Shown in pieces: positions 28,375 to 37,376 of a stretch of DNA of 64,000 nucleotides (positions are counted from its first letter, which is position 1; every line of letters begins with the position of its first letter). The stretch is from contig CADCIO010000003.1 in NCBI GenBank assembly GCA_902801475.1, positions 28,869 through 92,868 of the forward strand, written 5' to 3'. Origin of the DNA: an uncultured Bacteroidales bacterium. Lineage in GTDB: Bacteria > Bacteroidota > Bacteroidia > Bacteroidales > Bacteroidaceae. The position numbers were made by a program, and so were the translations under genes. The notes under the pieces were generated by a model that saw only the letters and a list, made by a program, of their open reading frames with translations, did no database searches and had not been told where the DNA came from.

Positions 28375-30710
28375 ACAGACTGATTGCATTGAACACCAAG
28401 CATTTCGCCGACAAGTCGAAGAATAATCGGGGATATGCAGAAACTCAAACTGGGGAGCAGCTTGACGAGTTGCTCCGCCAGGAGTGGCTTCGCCGAGATG
28501 TGGCAGACATCCGTGCCGGCAAGGAAGAGAAGAAGGATTGGTTGCCATTCATCTGCCCTCACTACACAGCGTTCAAGGACAACCATCGTGCACAGGATTG
28601 CATTCTGCCCGAGGCATTCACCTTTATGACGTGTGTGGATATTGACAACCACAAGTTGGTGCGTCAGGCTTTCGAGAAAGCATTGGAAGTGAATAAGGAC
28701 GAGATGTCGGAATGGCACGACATGGTGTTGCGTGAGGCTTATTCGGCTCGTGGCAAAGGTCATATCTACATCCGCATCCCCAAAGGCATGACCATCGAAG
28801 AAGCCCAACGTGCGTTCTGCGTGGAGCTTGGCTTTAATGCCGACGAGTTGCTTGATTCGTCGTGCTGGACACCCGAAAGGTATATCTATGTGACAGGTAT
28901 CGACCAAGAGGTGTTCCGTTCGGAGCATTGGCTGGAACCCATTGAGGGCGAAGAGTTGGAGGAACGTAGAGAGGCTTATCTGCAACGTGGGCTTGATGTG
29001 GATGGGCGACCATTGGTGATGGATGATGTAAGAGGTAAGAAGGAAGATGTGTCTCAGCCATCAGACATCAACCTTCAGCCAGCGGATTCGCGTACATTGT
29101 ATATCTTCGATGCCTGCATGAAGGAGGCAGAACTGACACCCGATGTGCTCATTGTGGAAGGTCATCGGCACGAGGCTTTGAAAAGCATTCTCTCGGTGGG
29201 TGCCACCCAGTTGTTGAAGAAAGAAGAACTGCTTGGCGTGTTGAAGGTTCGCATGGTGCAGAACTGGCAAGACAAGAATATCCAGCAGTTGGTGGATGAT
29301 TTCTATTCGAAATACTGTGACCCCAGCCAGAAGATGTCGCAGTTCCAAAGAAAGGTGTTGGCAAAGTCGCTGAAGATGAATCAGGGGATGGTGAAAGTTG
29401 AGGGGAGGGAAGAAGAATCCACAAACCTCCCATCTCCCACTTCAAACCCACCAGAAATGCCGAAGAAACTGCCGAAGGTGGTGCAGTTGTTGGTATCGCG
29501 CACTCCCGAAGTGTATAAGCCTGCTGTGGCTCATGCTATCTTTCCATCACTTGGCGCACATCTCTGGAAGGTACGCTTCCCCTATATTGACAATGTGATG
29601 CACGAGGCGACCTTTATGAACGTGCTGATGGCTGGAACGGGTGCCGGTAAGGATTGTATCTCGCAACCTATCAACCACATCATGGCGGACATTCGCAAGC
29701 GTGATGCCGAGAACCTGAAACGTGAGGCTGATTGGAAGAAGGAAGTGAACTCGAAGGGTTCGAATAAGGATAAGCGGCAGCGTCCTGAAGGGCTTGTTAT
29801 CCAAGAGGTTGACCCCGACATGACCAATCCTGCCTTCGTGATGCGCATGGCAGAAGCCGACGAGCATTTCCTCTATACGAAGATGAATGAGATAGATCAG
29901 TTTGATGCCCTTCGCGGTTCGGCTCGTGGTTCGCAGCAGTTTCAGATCATGTGCCTGGCATTCGACCCAGATAACCGATATGGTCAGACGCGTGTGGGTA
30001 CGCAGTCGGTCACGGAAAAGGTTTGCATCCGATTCAATTGGAATGCCGCAACAACCATCCAAAAGGGGCAGCGCTATTTCCGCAATGTCTTGACCGATGG
30101 ACCTATCAGTCGCATCAACTTCTGCACCATCCCAGAGCGAGAAATCGGAGCCGATATGCCTGTCTATGGCACGTATGATGCTGCTTTCGACGAAGAGTTG
30201 AGACCCTTCATTGACCGCCTTTGCCGTGCTGCTGGCGTGATAGATTGCCAACAGGCATACAAGTTGGCGATGCGCCTGAAGGATGAATGTGCCGAGTTTG
30301 CCCGACTATCTCAATCGAGGGTTTATGAGAACTTGTCGTTCCGCGCCAATGTGATAGCGTATCTGAAGGCTTGTGTTCTCTACATCTGCAACGACTACAG
30401 ATGGTCGAAGGAGATAGAAGAATTTGTCCGTTGGAGTCTTCAATATGATATGTACTGCAAGATGAAATTTTTCGGTGAAGCCATCGAGAAAGCGAACCGT
30501 TCTGCTGAAGAGCAAACAGGCCGTCGTGGTCCACGCAACTTACTCCAGTTGCTGCCCGAAAAGTTCACCGTACACGATGCTGACCTGATCCGTCAGGCCA
30601 ATGGCATGGACACTCGCGGCACTCGAAATATGCTCTCCCAGTGGATGCATCGCGGCTACCTCTTACAGATGACAGATGACAGTTTTAGGAAATTGAAAAT
30701 TGAAAGTTGA
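28368..30710 (+). CDS. VirE/BT4734-like N-terminus + DUF3987-type helicase/primase protein
   Basis: 780 residues. The N-terminal 200 residues (C-V-D-I-D-N-H near 87, R-I-P-K-G-M near 140) resemble the primase-like BT4734/VirE N-terminal domain. A linker follows, and from about 365 a DUF3987-type ATPase with Walker A A-G-T-G-A-G-K-D near 423. Families of this layout are common in Bacteroidetes islands and are thought to act in DNA replication of mobile elements; this is not shown for this protein. Normally HU-like and smalltalk genes adjoin; here they are at 19.9-20.8 kb. The 3' end runs into a GACAGATGACAG word and a 7-bp GTTGAAA repeat shared with other intergenic sites. Confidence 0.8.
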   Translation: MVNRLIALNTKHFADKSKNNRGYAETQTGEQLDELLRQEWLRRDVADIRAGKEEKKDWLPFICPHYTAFKDNHRAQDCILPEAFTFMTCVDIDNHKLVRQAFEKALEVNKDEMSEWHDMVLREAYSARGKGHIYIRIPKGMTIEEAQRAFCVELGFNADELLDSSCWTPERYIYVTGIDQEVFRSEHWLEPIEGEELEERREAYLQRGLDVDGRPLVMDDVRGKKEDVSQPSDINLQPADSRTLYIFDACMKEAELTPDVLIVEGHRHEALKSILSVGATQLLKKEELLGVLKVRMVQNWQDKNIQQLVDDFYSKYCDPSQKMSQFQRKVLAKSLKMNQGMVKVEGREEESTNLPSPTSNPPEMPKKLPKVVQLLVSRTPEVYKPAVAHAIFPSLGAHLWKVRFPYIDNVMHEATFMNVLMAGTGAGKDCISQPINHIMADIRKRDAENLKREADWKKEVNSKGSNKDKRQRPEGLVIQEVDPDMTNPAFVMRMAEADEHFLYTKMNEIDQFDALRGSARGSQQFQIMCLAFDPDNRYGQTRVGTQSVTEKVCIRFNWNAATTIQKGQRYFRNVLTDGPISRINFCTIPEREIGADMPVYGTYDAAFDEELRPFIDRLCRAAGVIDCQQAYKLAMRLKDECAEFARLSQSRVYENLSFRANVIAYLKACVLYICNDYRWSKEIEEFVRWSLQYDMYCKMKFFGEAIEKANRSAEEQTGRRGPRNLLQLLPEKFTVHDADLIRQANGMDTRGTRNMLSQWMHRGYLLQMTDDSFRKLKIES

Positions 30711-30715
30711 AAGTT

Positions 30716-31138
30716 ATGGAACTGACATTGACAAGAATTGCAAAGCGCAAGACCTATACGATAGGTAGGCTTGCCGTCAACAATGAGTATTTCTGCGACA
30801 CATTGGAACCCACTTGGCGCGACTATAAGAACGGTGCCTACAAGATCAAGGGGAAGAGTGCCATCCCTGAAGGTCGCTACGCCATCGTCATCACATGGTC
30901 GCCCCGCATGAAGAAGTGGCTTCCGCTGCTGGTCGGTGACCAAGACTTCAACAAGAAGTGGCAGGGTGTGCGCATCCATGCGGGCAACACCGAGAAGGAC
31001 ACTGAGGGATGCATCCTTGTGGGGCAGAACCGCGAAGTGGGTAAGGTGCTCGACAGCCGCCTCTGGCTTTACCGCCTGAAGGAGAAAATCACCGAAGCGA
31101 AAGAACGGAATGAACCTGTGTGGCTGACCGTCAAATAA
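30716..31138 (+). CDS. DUF5675 family protein
   Basis: 140 residues starting at the ATG at 30716, five bases after the DUF3987-type stop; a TTG nine bases earlier is in the repeat tract. The central motif R-I-H-A-G-N-T-x-x-D-T-E-G-C-I-L-V-G (about 85-102) resembles the H-x-G-x-x-G-C layout of catalytic sites in YkuD-like enzymes. DUF5675 proteins occur in Bacteroidetes islands in the place often taken by an N-acetylmuramoyl-L-alanine amidase, so a cell-wall role is plausible. No signal peptide is seen. Confidence 0.82.
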   Translation: MELTLTRIAKRKTYTIGRLAVNNEYFCDTLEPTWRDYKNGAYKIKGKSAIPEGRYAIVITWSPRMKKWLPLLVGDQDFNKKWQGVRIHAGNTEKDTEGCILVGQNREVGKVLDSRLWLYRLKEKITEAKERNEPVWLTVK

Positions 31139-31152
31139 ACACTCAAATGAAG

Positions 31153-31180
31153 AAGCTCGTCCGTAAGGATGGGCTTTTTT
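31153..31180 (+). terminator. Terminator after the DUF5675 gene
   Basis: AAGCTCGTCC (31153-31162) pairs with GGATGGGCTT (31167-31176) using two G-U pairs, with a GTAA loop and a T-run to 31180. Confidence 0.65.
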
Positions 31181-31201
31181 GTGCTAAAAAATCTTTTTTC
31201 C

Positions 31202-31233
31202 TTTGTTTTTGTGCCCACTTAATCGTACCTTTG
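31202..31233 (+). promoter_or_regulatory. Promoter of the M13 peptidase gene
   Basis: TTTG at 31202-31205, a 20-base spacer and TACCTTTG at 31226-31233, 20 bases before the ATG. Confidence 0.72.
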
Positions 31234-31252
31234 CACACCAAACGTAAAAGAT

Positions 31253-33280
31253 ATGATGAACACTAAAAACTTTTTGATGATGATGACTATGGTTGCATCA
31301 GGAATGGCGAATGCCCAGACGATGGGCATCAAGCTGGAGAACATGGACAAGAGTGCCAAGCCTGGCACGGACTTCTATCAGTATGCTTGCGGCGGATGGA
31401 TGGAGAAGAATCCACTGCGTCCGGAGTTTTCAAGGTATGGCAGCTTCGATGTGGTGTCGGAAGAGAACCAGAAGCGCATCCGCGAGATTATCGAGGGACT
31501 GGCAGCTAAGCCTCAGGAGAAGGGCTCGCTGGGTCAGAAGATTGGCGACCTCTATGCTCTGAGGATGGACTCGGTGCGTCAGAACAAGGACGGCGTGAAG
31601 CCCGTGATGGCTGACCTGAAGCGTGTGGCTGACGTGAAGACGACGGCTGAGCTGATCGCACTGGTCAATCAGATGAATGTCGAGGGCGTAGGCTTCGGCG
31701 AACTGTGGGGCAGCTATGTGGGTGCCGACATGATGGAATCGACCCAGAACCTCTTGGAACTTTCGCAGGGCGGCTACTCGCTGGAGCGCGACTACTACGT
31801 GAAGGACGACGAGGCGAACAAGAAAATCTTTGAGGCCTACAAGAAGCATATTGTGAAGATGTTCCAATTCGTAGGCGAGACTCCTGCCAGCGCACAGAAG
31901 AAAATGGAGAACATCGTGGCGCTGGAGACACGCATGGCGAAGGCTGGACGTGACAATGTGGCATTGCGCGACCCTGCTTCGAACTATCACAAGATGTCAT
32001 TCGCGGACTTCACGAAGGAGTATGCAGGATTCGACTGGAAGACCTATTTCGACATGCAGGGTCTGACGGACATCGACTCGCTGTCGGTGGGTCAACCCGA
32101 AGCGGTACAGGAAGCGCTGAAGGTGTTGGCTGACACGCCGGTGGAGGTGCTGAAGGACTGGCTCCAATGGCAGATTCTGGACTCGGCTGGTTCGATGCTG
32201 GGCGACGAGGTGTATGAGGAGGTGTTCGACTTCAACGGACGCATCATGACGGGCGCTAAAGAACCCCGTCCACGTTGGAAGCGTAGCGTGAGCATCGTCA
32301 ACAGCGTACTCGGCGAGGCGGTCGGACAGATCTATGTGGAGAAATACTTCCCGCCAGCCAACAAGGCACGCATGGAGCAGCTCATCAAGAATCTCCAGAT
32401 TGCCCTCGGCGAACGCATCGACGCTCAGGACTGGATGAGCGAATCGACGAAGAAGGCGGCGCACGAGAAACTGGATGCCTTCTATGTGAAGGTGGGCTAT
32501 CCGAACAAGTGGCGCGACTATTCGAAGATGAACATCGACCCCGAGAAGACGCTCTATGAGAACATGAAGGAGGTGGCGAAGTGGGCACATGCCGACATGC
32601 TCGACCGCAAATGGAAGAAGCCCGTCGATAGGGACGAATGGTACATGAATCCGCAGACGGTGAATGCCTATTACAATCCCACGACCAACGAGATTTGCTT
32701 CCCTGCTGGCATCTTGCAGTACCCCTTCTTCGACATGGAGGCTGACGATGCGTTCAACTACGGAGCCATCGGTGTGGTGATTGGGCATGAGATGTCGCAT
32801 GGCTTCGATGACCAAGGTCGCCAGTTCGACAAGGACGGTAACTTCCGCGACTGGTGGGCAGAGGGTGATGGTGATAAATATAATGAACGTGCGCAGGTGA
32901 TCAAGGATTTCTTCTCTGCCATCAAGGTGCTGCCCGACCTGAATGCCAACGGCGATCTTTGCTGCGGCGAGAACCTGGGCGATCACGGCGGTCTGAAGTT
33001 CGCCTACACCGCCTTCAAAAATGCCACCAAGGACAAGCCCCTGCCTGTGAAGGATGGTTTCACCCCAGAACAGCGCTTCTTCCTCGCCTATGCAGGTGTG
33101 TGGGCAAGTAACATCACCGAGGAGGCCATCCGCAACCTGACCACTTCCGACCCCCACTCGTTGTGTAAGTGGCGTGTGAACGGAGCCCTGCCATTGGTGG
33201 ATGCTTGGTATGAGGCATTTGGCATTACGGAAAAAGACCCGCTCTTCGTGCCGAAAGACAAGCGTGTGAAGATTTGGTAA
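31253..33280 (+). CDS. pepO: M13 family zinc endopeptidase (PepO-like), exported
   Basis: A 675-residue neprilysin-type peptidase. A signal peptide (M-M-T-M-V-A-S-G-M-A-N-A) precedes the M13 N-terminal domain (about 35-410) and the catalytic domain. The zinc site is V-I-G-H-E-M-S-H near residues 510-517, with the third ligand in the G-E-N-L-G-D-H-G-G motif near 572, and N-A-Y-Y-N-P upstream binding the substrate backbone. The start is M1 or M2 (31253/31256). Such enzymes degrade peptides in the periplasm or at the surface. Own promoter and terminator, so monocistronic. Confidence 0.94.
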   Translation: MMNTKNFLMMMTMVASGMANAQTMGIKLENMDKSAKPGTDFYQYACGGWMEKNPLRPEFSRYGSFDVVSEENQKRIREIIEGLAAKPQEKGSLGQKIGDLYALRMDSVRQNKDGVKPVMADLKRVADVKTTAELIALVNQMNVEGVGFGELWGSYVGADMMESTQNLLELSQGGYSLERDYYVKDDEANKKIFEAYKKHIVKMFQFVGETPASAQKKMENIVALETRMAKAGRDNVALRDPASNYHKMSFADFTKEYAGFDWKTYFDMQGLTDIDSLSVGQPEAVQEALKVLADTPVEVLKDWLQWQILDSAGSMLGDEVYEEVFDFNGRIMTGAKEPRPRWKRSVSIVNSVLGEAVGQIYVEKYFPPANKARMEQLIKNLQIALGERIDAQDWMSESTKKAAHEKLDAFYVKVGYPNKWRDYSKMNIDPEKTLYENMKEVAKWAHADMLDRKWKKPVDRDEWYMNPQTVNAYYNPTTNEICFPAGILQYPFFDMEADDAFNYGAIGVVIGHEMSHGFDDQGRQFDKDGNFRDWWAEGDGDKYNERAQVIKDFFSAIKVLPDLNANGDLCCGENLGDHGGLKFAYTAFKNATKDKPLPVKDGFTPEQRFFLAYAGVWASNITEEAIRNLTTSDPHSLCKWRVNGALPLVDAWYEAFGITEKDPLFVPKDKRVKIW

Positions 33281-33296
33281 GAAATACGAAAAAATG

Positions 33297-33338
33297 GAGG
33301 GGAAAAGTCACATAAAAATGGCTTTTTCCCTCTTTTTT
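33297..33338 (+). terminator. Terminator after the M13 peptidase gene
   Basis: GAGGGGAAAAGTC (33297-33309) pairs imperfectly with GGCTTTTTCCCTC (33320-33332) and is followed by six T. Confidence 0.7.
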
Positions 33339-33452
33339 ATCATTTTTTAAGAGGAAAAACGAAAAAAAACGCTATAAAGTGAACAATGTATTAAAATATG
33401 TTGTAACTTTGGGACACCTAAACTAAAAACTCTTATTACAAACCTATCAATA

Positions 33453-34229
33453 ATGATGATGCTTATGAAAAAGTTTTTCTTCCTGTTCGTGATGTTGGCA
33501 ATGGGCATGTATGCTCAGGCGCAACAATTAGATGTATGTACTAAACCATACGGCGAGGAGGGTAATGAGATTACGGTCATCAAGCCTACTGTCGCTAATT
33601 TCATGATGTTGCTTTCCATGAACGAAGACCAGTTCAAAGCAGTCATGGAAGCCAATAAGTATGGCAATCAGATGCCACGTGGTAATTTTGTTACTTATTG
33701 GAATGGTAGCCCCGACAATTTCCAGTTTGCCAAGTGCGTGAACTCTTTCCTCTACAACAAGGAGACGAAGGAGGTGCATTTCATGGTGAGCAATGACATG
33801 ATCTATCCGCAAGGTTCCATCATGCAGCTCTATCGCGACCTGCGTCCTTATCAGGTAAGGGATGAGTCTCAGGGTCCACGTGGTCCTATGGGCGGGCCAC
33901 GAGCTAATGCTCCTCAGGGCAACATGCCACAGGGAAATGTGCCTAACGTGCCTCAGGGAAATGTACCTCAAGCAAACGTTCCTAACATGCCTCAGAACGG
34001 TGCTCAGGCAACACCTCCAGGTCCTGGTCGTCCTGGCGCTCCTGCTCAGGGTTTCGGCAGAAACCGTAGAGGTGGCAGAGGCGGTATCTTCGGACGTAAT
34101 GGTCTTGGCAGAACCCGCACCGACACTTTCGAGGTGAAGGACGAGCAGAGTGGCGAGACGTACACCTTCTCCATTGGTGCTTTCCCACGTTTCTTCTATG
34201 TGACTGCAAGCAAGAAGAAGACGGAATAA
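33453..34229 (+). CDS. Exported protein with Pro/Gln/Asn repeats, unknown function
   Basis: 258 residues with four clustered start codons (33453, 33456, 33459, 33465) and a signal peptide (F-F-F-L-F-V-M-L-A-M-G-M-Y-A-Q-A-Q). Residues 25-140 form a compact domain that I do not recognise. Residues 145-190 are degenerate repeats of P-Q-G-N-V-P-N, then a G/R-rich stretch (R-R-G-G-R-G-G) and a final beta-rich 40 residues. A TAACTTTG -7 box lies at 33404-33411. Possibly surface exposed; function unknown. Confidence 0.75.
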   Translation: MMMLMKKFFFLFVMLAMGMYAQAQQLDVCTKPYGEEGNEITVIKPTVANFMMLLSMNEDQFKAVMEANKYGNQMPRGNFVTYWNGSPDNFQFAKCVNSFLYNKETKEVHFMVSNDMIYPQGSIMQLYRDLRPYQVRDESQGPRGPMGGPRANAPQGNMPQGNVPNVPQGNVPQANVPNMPQNGAQATPPGPGRPGAPAQGFGRNRRGGRGGIFGRNGLGRTRTDTFEVKDEQSGETYTFSIGAFPRFFYVTASKKKTE

Positions 34230-34249
34230 AAACGATATGAAGTAAAACA

Positions 34250-34283
34250 AAAAGCGAGGAGTGATTCACTTCTCGCTTTTCTT
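34250..34283 (+). terminator. Terminator downstream of the repeat protein gene
   Basis: AAAAGCGAGGAGTGA (34250-34264) pairs with TCACTTCTCGCTTTT (34266-34280) with one mismatch; A-runs and T-runs on both sides allow use from either direction. Confidence 0.7.
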
Positions 34284-34343
34284 TGTTATTATTTGTTCTC
34301 TTTGCTATGTTTCGCTCTCTTTATTATTTCTTGATTCTCATGT

Positions 34344-36011
34344 TTACTTCTTCACTCTCAACACTGGCATGATGTTGTTCAGTTTCTCCGGCAGGGTGAC
34401 GACGAGTGCGTCTTTTGTGCGCTCATATTTCACTTTGCCATAGCCCAGCAGCTCCACTGACTTGATGGCAGTAGGGTAGAGGTCGGAACCTTCTGCCAAG
34501 GACTTCACGGTGATGGTGTGGTTCTCAGGCCATGCGAGGGCGGTGACGTAGAGGTTCTTCTCGGTCTGGGTGAAACGGATTTCGTTGGCACCCGCATTCG
34601 TGTATTGTCCGTCGTTGAAGCCTTGTGCGTTGATCTTGATGTCGGCATTGGCAATAGGACCTTCGCCAAAGACTTTCCAAGGACGGGTTTTGACGATGCT
34701 CTCGCTGTTCACCTTCATCCAGGCGCCGAACTCCTTCATGATGGCGAGTTCCTTCTCGTCGGGCGTACCATCGGCACGAAGCGGAACGGACAGGAGCATG
34801 TTGCCGTTCTTGCTGACAATATCGACGAGGAGCTTGGCCACCGTGTGGGCGCTCTTATAGCCATTCCGCTGATAGGTGCCGGTGTTGTAGTGCCAGTCGC
34901 CGATGCAGTTGCAGCATTGCCAAGGACGTTCCATGATCTTGTTGGGCGCACCGCGTTCCACATCCCAGACGAGGGCTTCCTTCATGTCCTCCTCCAGAAT
35001 CTTGCCAAACACGACGGCTTGGTTCTTGCCCTTGTGGGTGGCAGCGCTGTGGTTGTACATGTGGGCGGTAATCTTCATGCCTGCATCGCTGACAGGATAG
35101 AAGGGCAGCACGGTCACATCGAAGTAGATGAGGTCGGGGTTGTAGCGGTTGATGGCATCGAGGGTGCGGTTGTAGAAATTAGTCACGAACTCCTGTGTCG
35201 GCAGACAGGCACCGCCTTCCCATCCCCACTGGCGATGGATGGCGCCATTGTCCCACGTGTTGTCGCTGAAGTCGTGGTCTTGTGCATAGAGCTTCTGAGG
35301 GTCAAGTCCCTTCCACCACTTCTCCGTACCGTCGGCATTGGGCTTGTAACCGTCTTCCTTCGTCAGCCAACCGTCGTACTTCACGCCACGCTTGTCGCCC
35401 TTCATGTCGAAACGGCGAGAAGGTTCATACCAAGTCCATGCGTGGTCGGCGTGGAAGGAGATGCCGAAGGGGAGACCGGCTTTCTTGGCGGCTTTTGCCC
35501 AGCCGTCGAGGATGTCCTTGTGAGGACCGATGTTCTGCGAGTTCCACTCCTGATACTTCGAATCCCAGAGGTCGAAGTTGTCGTGGTGATTGCCGAGGGC
35601 GAAGAAATACTGTGCGCCACATTCCTCCTTATAGAACTTCACCAGCTCTTCGGGTGTCCAGTTCTCAGCCTTGAAGAGGGGGAGCACATCCTTGAATCCG
35701 AACTCCGACGGATGTCCGTAGTGGCTGCGGTGGTAGTTGTACTGACCGCCGCCCTCGAGATAGAGCCCGCGAGCCATCCAGTCGCCGGAGCCCTCCACGC
35801 ATTGAGGTCCCCAGTGTGCCCAGATGCCGAATTTCGCATCGCGGAACCACTCGGGCACTTCGTAGGTTCTCAACGATGCCCAATCGGGTGTGAACTGTCC
35901 TGTGGCCATGGGTTCGTCATTTTCCAGCACAGGAATCTTGTAAGTCTGCTGTGCCGACATCGAGGAGGCAACAAGCGTCAAGGTCGCAATAGTTAGTTGT
36001 TTAATCGTCAT
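34344..36011 (-). CDS. Alpha-L-fucosidase, glycoside hydrolase family 29, exported
   Basis: A 555-residue enzyme with a signal peptide (L-T-I-A-T-L-T-L-V-A-S-S-M-S-A-Q). The GH29 barrel starts at W-F-R-D-A-K-F-G-I-W-A-H-W-G near residue 56; H-H-D-N-F-D-L-W-D-S near 141 and F-H-A-D-H-A near 178 line the site. D-L-I-Y-F-D-V-T-V near 290 holds the likely aspartate nucleophile. A beta-sandwich follows after about 440. It is the last gene of the minus-strand set with a nucleotidyltransferase/GHMP-like fusion and a zinc dehydrogenase, next to FucP and fucose-oxidation genes, so it probably supplies fucose from glycans. A stop-adjacent palindromic repeat separates it from the gene upstream. Confidence 0.93.
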   Translation of the reverse strand: MTIKQLTIATLTLVASSMSAQQTYKIPVLENDEPMATGQFTPDWASLRTYEVPEWFRDAKFGIWAHWGPQCVEGSGDWMARGLYLEGGGQYNYHRSHYGHPSEFGFKDVLPLFKAENWTPEELVKFYKEECGAQYFFALGNHHDNFDLWDSKYQEWNSQNIGPHKDILDGWAKAAKKAGLPFGISFHADHAWTWYEPSRRFDMKGDKRGVKYDGWLTKEDGYKPNADGTEKWWKGLDPQKLYAQDHDFSDNTWDNGAIHRQWGWEGGACLPTQEFVTNFYNRTLDAINRYNPDLIYFDVTVLPFYPVSDAGMKITAHMYNHSAATHKGKNQAVVFGKILEEDMKEALVWDVERGAPNKIMERPWQCCNCIGDWHYNTGTYQRNGYKSAHTVAKLLVDIVSKNGNMLLSVPLRADGTPDEKELAIMKEFGAWMKVNSESIVKTRPWKVFGEGPIANADIKINAQGFNDGQYTNAGANEIRFTQTEKNLYVTALAWPENHTITVKSLAEGSDLYPTAIKSVELLGYGKVKYERTKDALVVTLPEKLNNIMPVLRVKK

Positions 36012-36042
36012 AGTGTTTGTTAGTTTTTGATGAATGAATACC

Positions 36043-36075
36043 GCCCAGCGCGTGGGCTGGCAGTGCGTGGGCTGG
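36043..36075 (-). repeat. Stop-adjacent palindromic repeat, copy A
   Basis: Read on the minus strand, CCAGCCCACGCACTG then CCAGCCCACGCGCTGGGC start at the base after the TAA (36076-36078) of the fusion gene and end about 30 bases before the GH29 start. One and a half units in tandem. Confidence 0.75.
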
Positions 36076-37299
36076 TTAGGCTGGTCTTCTTATATATAAA
36101 GGTATAGCCTCCTCATGTTCTTGGCAGAAGGTCGTGGCGTCGTTGACCACCAGTGCCAGATATCCGCCTCCGCCAGCGCCGGGCATCTTCCATGCCAGCA
36201 CATCCTTCATCGCCGAATATTGGTCGATGTATTCCTGCACACCGGGTTGAATCATGGCTGGGAAGAGGGTGATCTGAGCCTCGAACGAAGCGCGATAGGC
36301 TGCGGCAAAGGCATCGAGGTCGGTCTGCATGATGGCGTCCCAACACTGTGCTGCCGCTGTTGCCAAAGCTTTTACGTGGGGCTCCGTGATGTCCTTGCCG
36401 TCCACCACCGAACAGCCCGGGCGACGTGGAAACATCGGCACCATGCAGAGATGGCTCTCCAACCAGCTGAGGATGCGCTCGTCGGTGCACGACTCGATGT
36501 GCTCGGGCCAGTAGTGGGCATTGTAGTAGTGGCGACAGAGTCCGGGCATGCAGATGCCGATGGCGTCCTGTGCACCGCTGATGATGCCGTCCGTCCGCTC
36601 AGGATCGTTCTCGAAACAGAACACCAGCTTGGCGAGCATCTCGGGATCCATGTCGGGCAGATGAATCGGCCAGATGCGCTTGATCTGATTGCGTGTCGAA
36701 GTGGAGAGTCCGCAGCGTTCACGAATCTCGAACGTCGGTTCCAGCGAGATCGTCAGCGCCCATCCCGGAGCGTAAGTGCTCACGTAGGGCTGGTCAATCC
36801 ATGTGCCAGCAAGGTCGAGACGGGTGGGGATGCCAGACCCCGCATGGCTCTCCCCTTTTACGGGGGAGATGCCCGAGAGGGCAGAGGGGGTCTTCAACTT
36901 CTCTTTGATTGCCGTACTGCTTCTCGCCTCCAACCCGTCGGCTGGGATGCGGTCGAGCACGATGTATTCGATGCCGCGCTCCTGACAGAACCGGCGCTTT
37001 TCCTCGCTCGAGCCGTCGGCATTCACCACGAATCGGTCGGGCTTCAGCGCCTCCACCGTCGGGATGAAGTCCATCACGCCGTCGCCCTGGTTGATGAAGG
37101 CGTCCGTCACGTAGCGGATGCTCTTCACCATGAACAAACGTTCCTGCTCCGGATAGAGCGTCTTGTGATGCTTATAATGGAGGATGGTCGCGTCCGAACC
37201 GATGCCGACATACAAGTCACCATACTGACTCGCCTGCCGGAAGAACTCCACATGACCGCTGTGGAGCAGGTCGTAACAACCACTGACAAAGACTTTCAT
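36076..37299 (-). CDS. Fusion of a cytidylyltransferase-like domain and a degenerate GHMP-like domain
   Basis: 407 residues. The start at 37299 gives the N-terminal motif M-K-V-F-V-S-G-C-Y-D-L-L-H-S-G-H with the nucleotidyltransferase H13-x-G-H16. From about 155 a GHMP-kinase-like domain begins with R-L-D-L-A-G-T-W-I-D and ends with P-G-A-G-G-G-G-Y near 370. The glycine/serine-rich ATP loop of GHMP kinases is not visible, whereas the later S-G-A-Q-D-A-I-G is, so kinase activity is doubtful. At the domain junction (about residues 136-155) an in-frame palindromic DNA element is inserted. Position in a fucose cluster suggests action on fucose or a product of it; the reaction is unknown. Confidence 0.8.
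   Translation of the reverse strand: MKVFVSGCYDLLHSGHVEFFRQASQYGDLYVGIGSDATILHYKHHKTLYPEQERLFMVKSIRYVTDAFINQGDGVMDFIPTVEALKPDRFVVNADGSSEEKRRFCQERGIEYIVLDRIPADGLEARSSTAIKEKLKTPSALSGISPVKGESHAGSGIPTRLDLAGTWIDQPYVSTYAPGWALTISLEPTFEIRERCGLSTSTRNQIKRIWPIHLPDMDPEMLAKLVFCFENDPERTDGIISGAQDAIGICMPGLCRHYYNAHYWPEHIESCTDERILSWLESHLCMVPMFPRRPGCSVVDGKDITEPHVKALATAAAQCWDAIMQTDLDAFAAAYRASFEAQITLFPAMIQPGVQEYIDQYSAMKDVLAWKMPGAGGGGYLALVVNDATTFCQEHEEAIPLYIRRPA
36835..36893. repeat. Palindromic element inserted in frame in a coding region
   Basis: The 59-bp segment has terminal inverted repeats AGACCCC (36835-36841) and GGGGTCT (36887-36893). Inside are the hairpins CTCTCCCC/GGGGGAG (36848-36855, 36862-36868) and GCCC-GAGA-GGGC (36871-36882). 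It resembles G+C-rich intergenic palindromes yet lies within an open gene, encoding about 20 residues at a domain junction. Confidence 0.7.
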
Positions 37300-37376
37300 A
37301 GGATGCAACTTTTCTTTCTAATGTTTCTGATTGTGGCAAGCCATCGAAGCTTCGGCGGCTTGCCGCAACAATTCAA

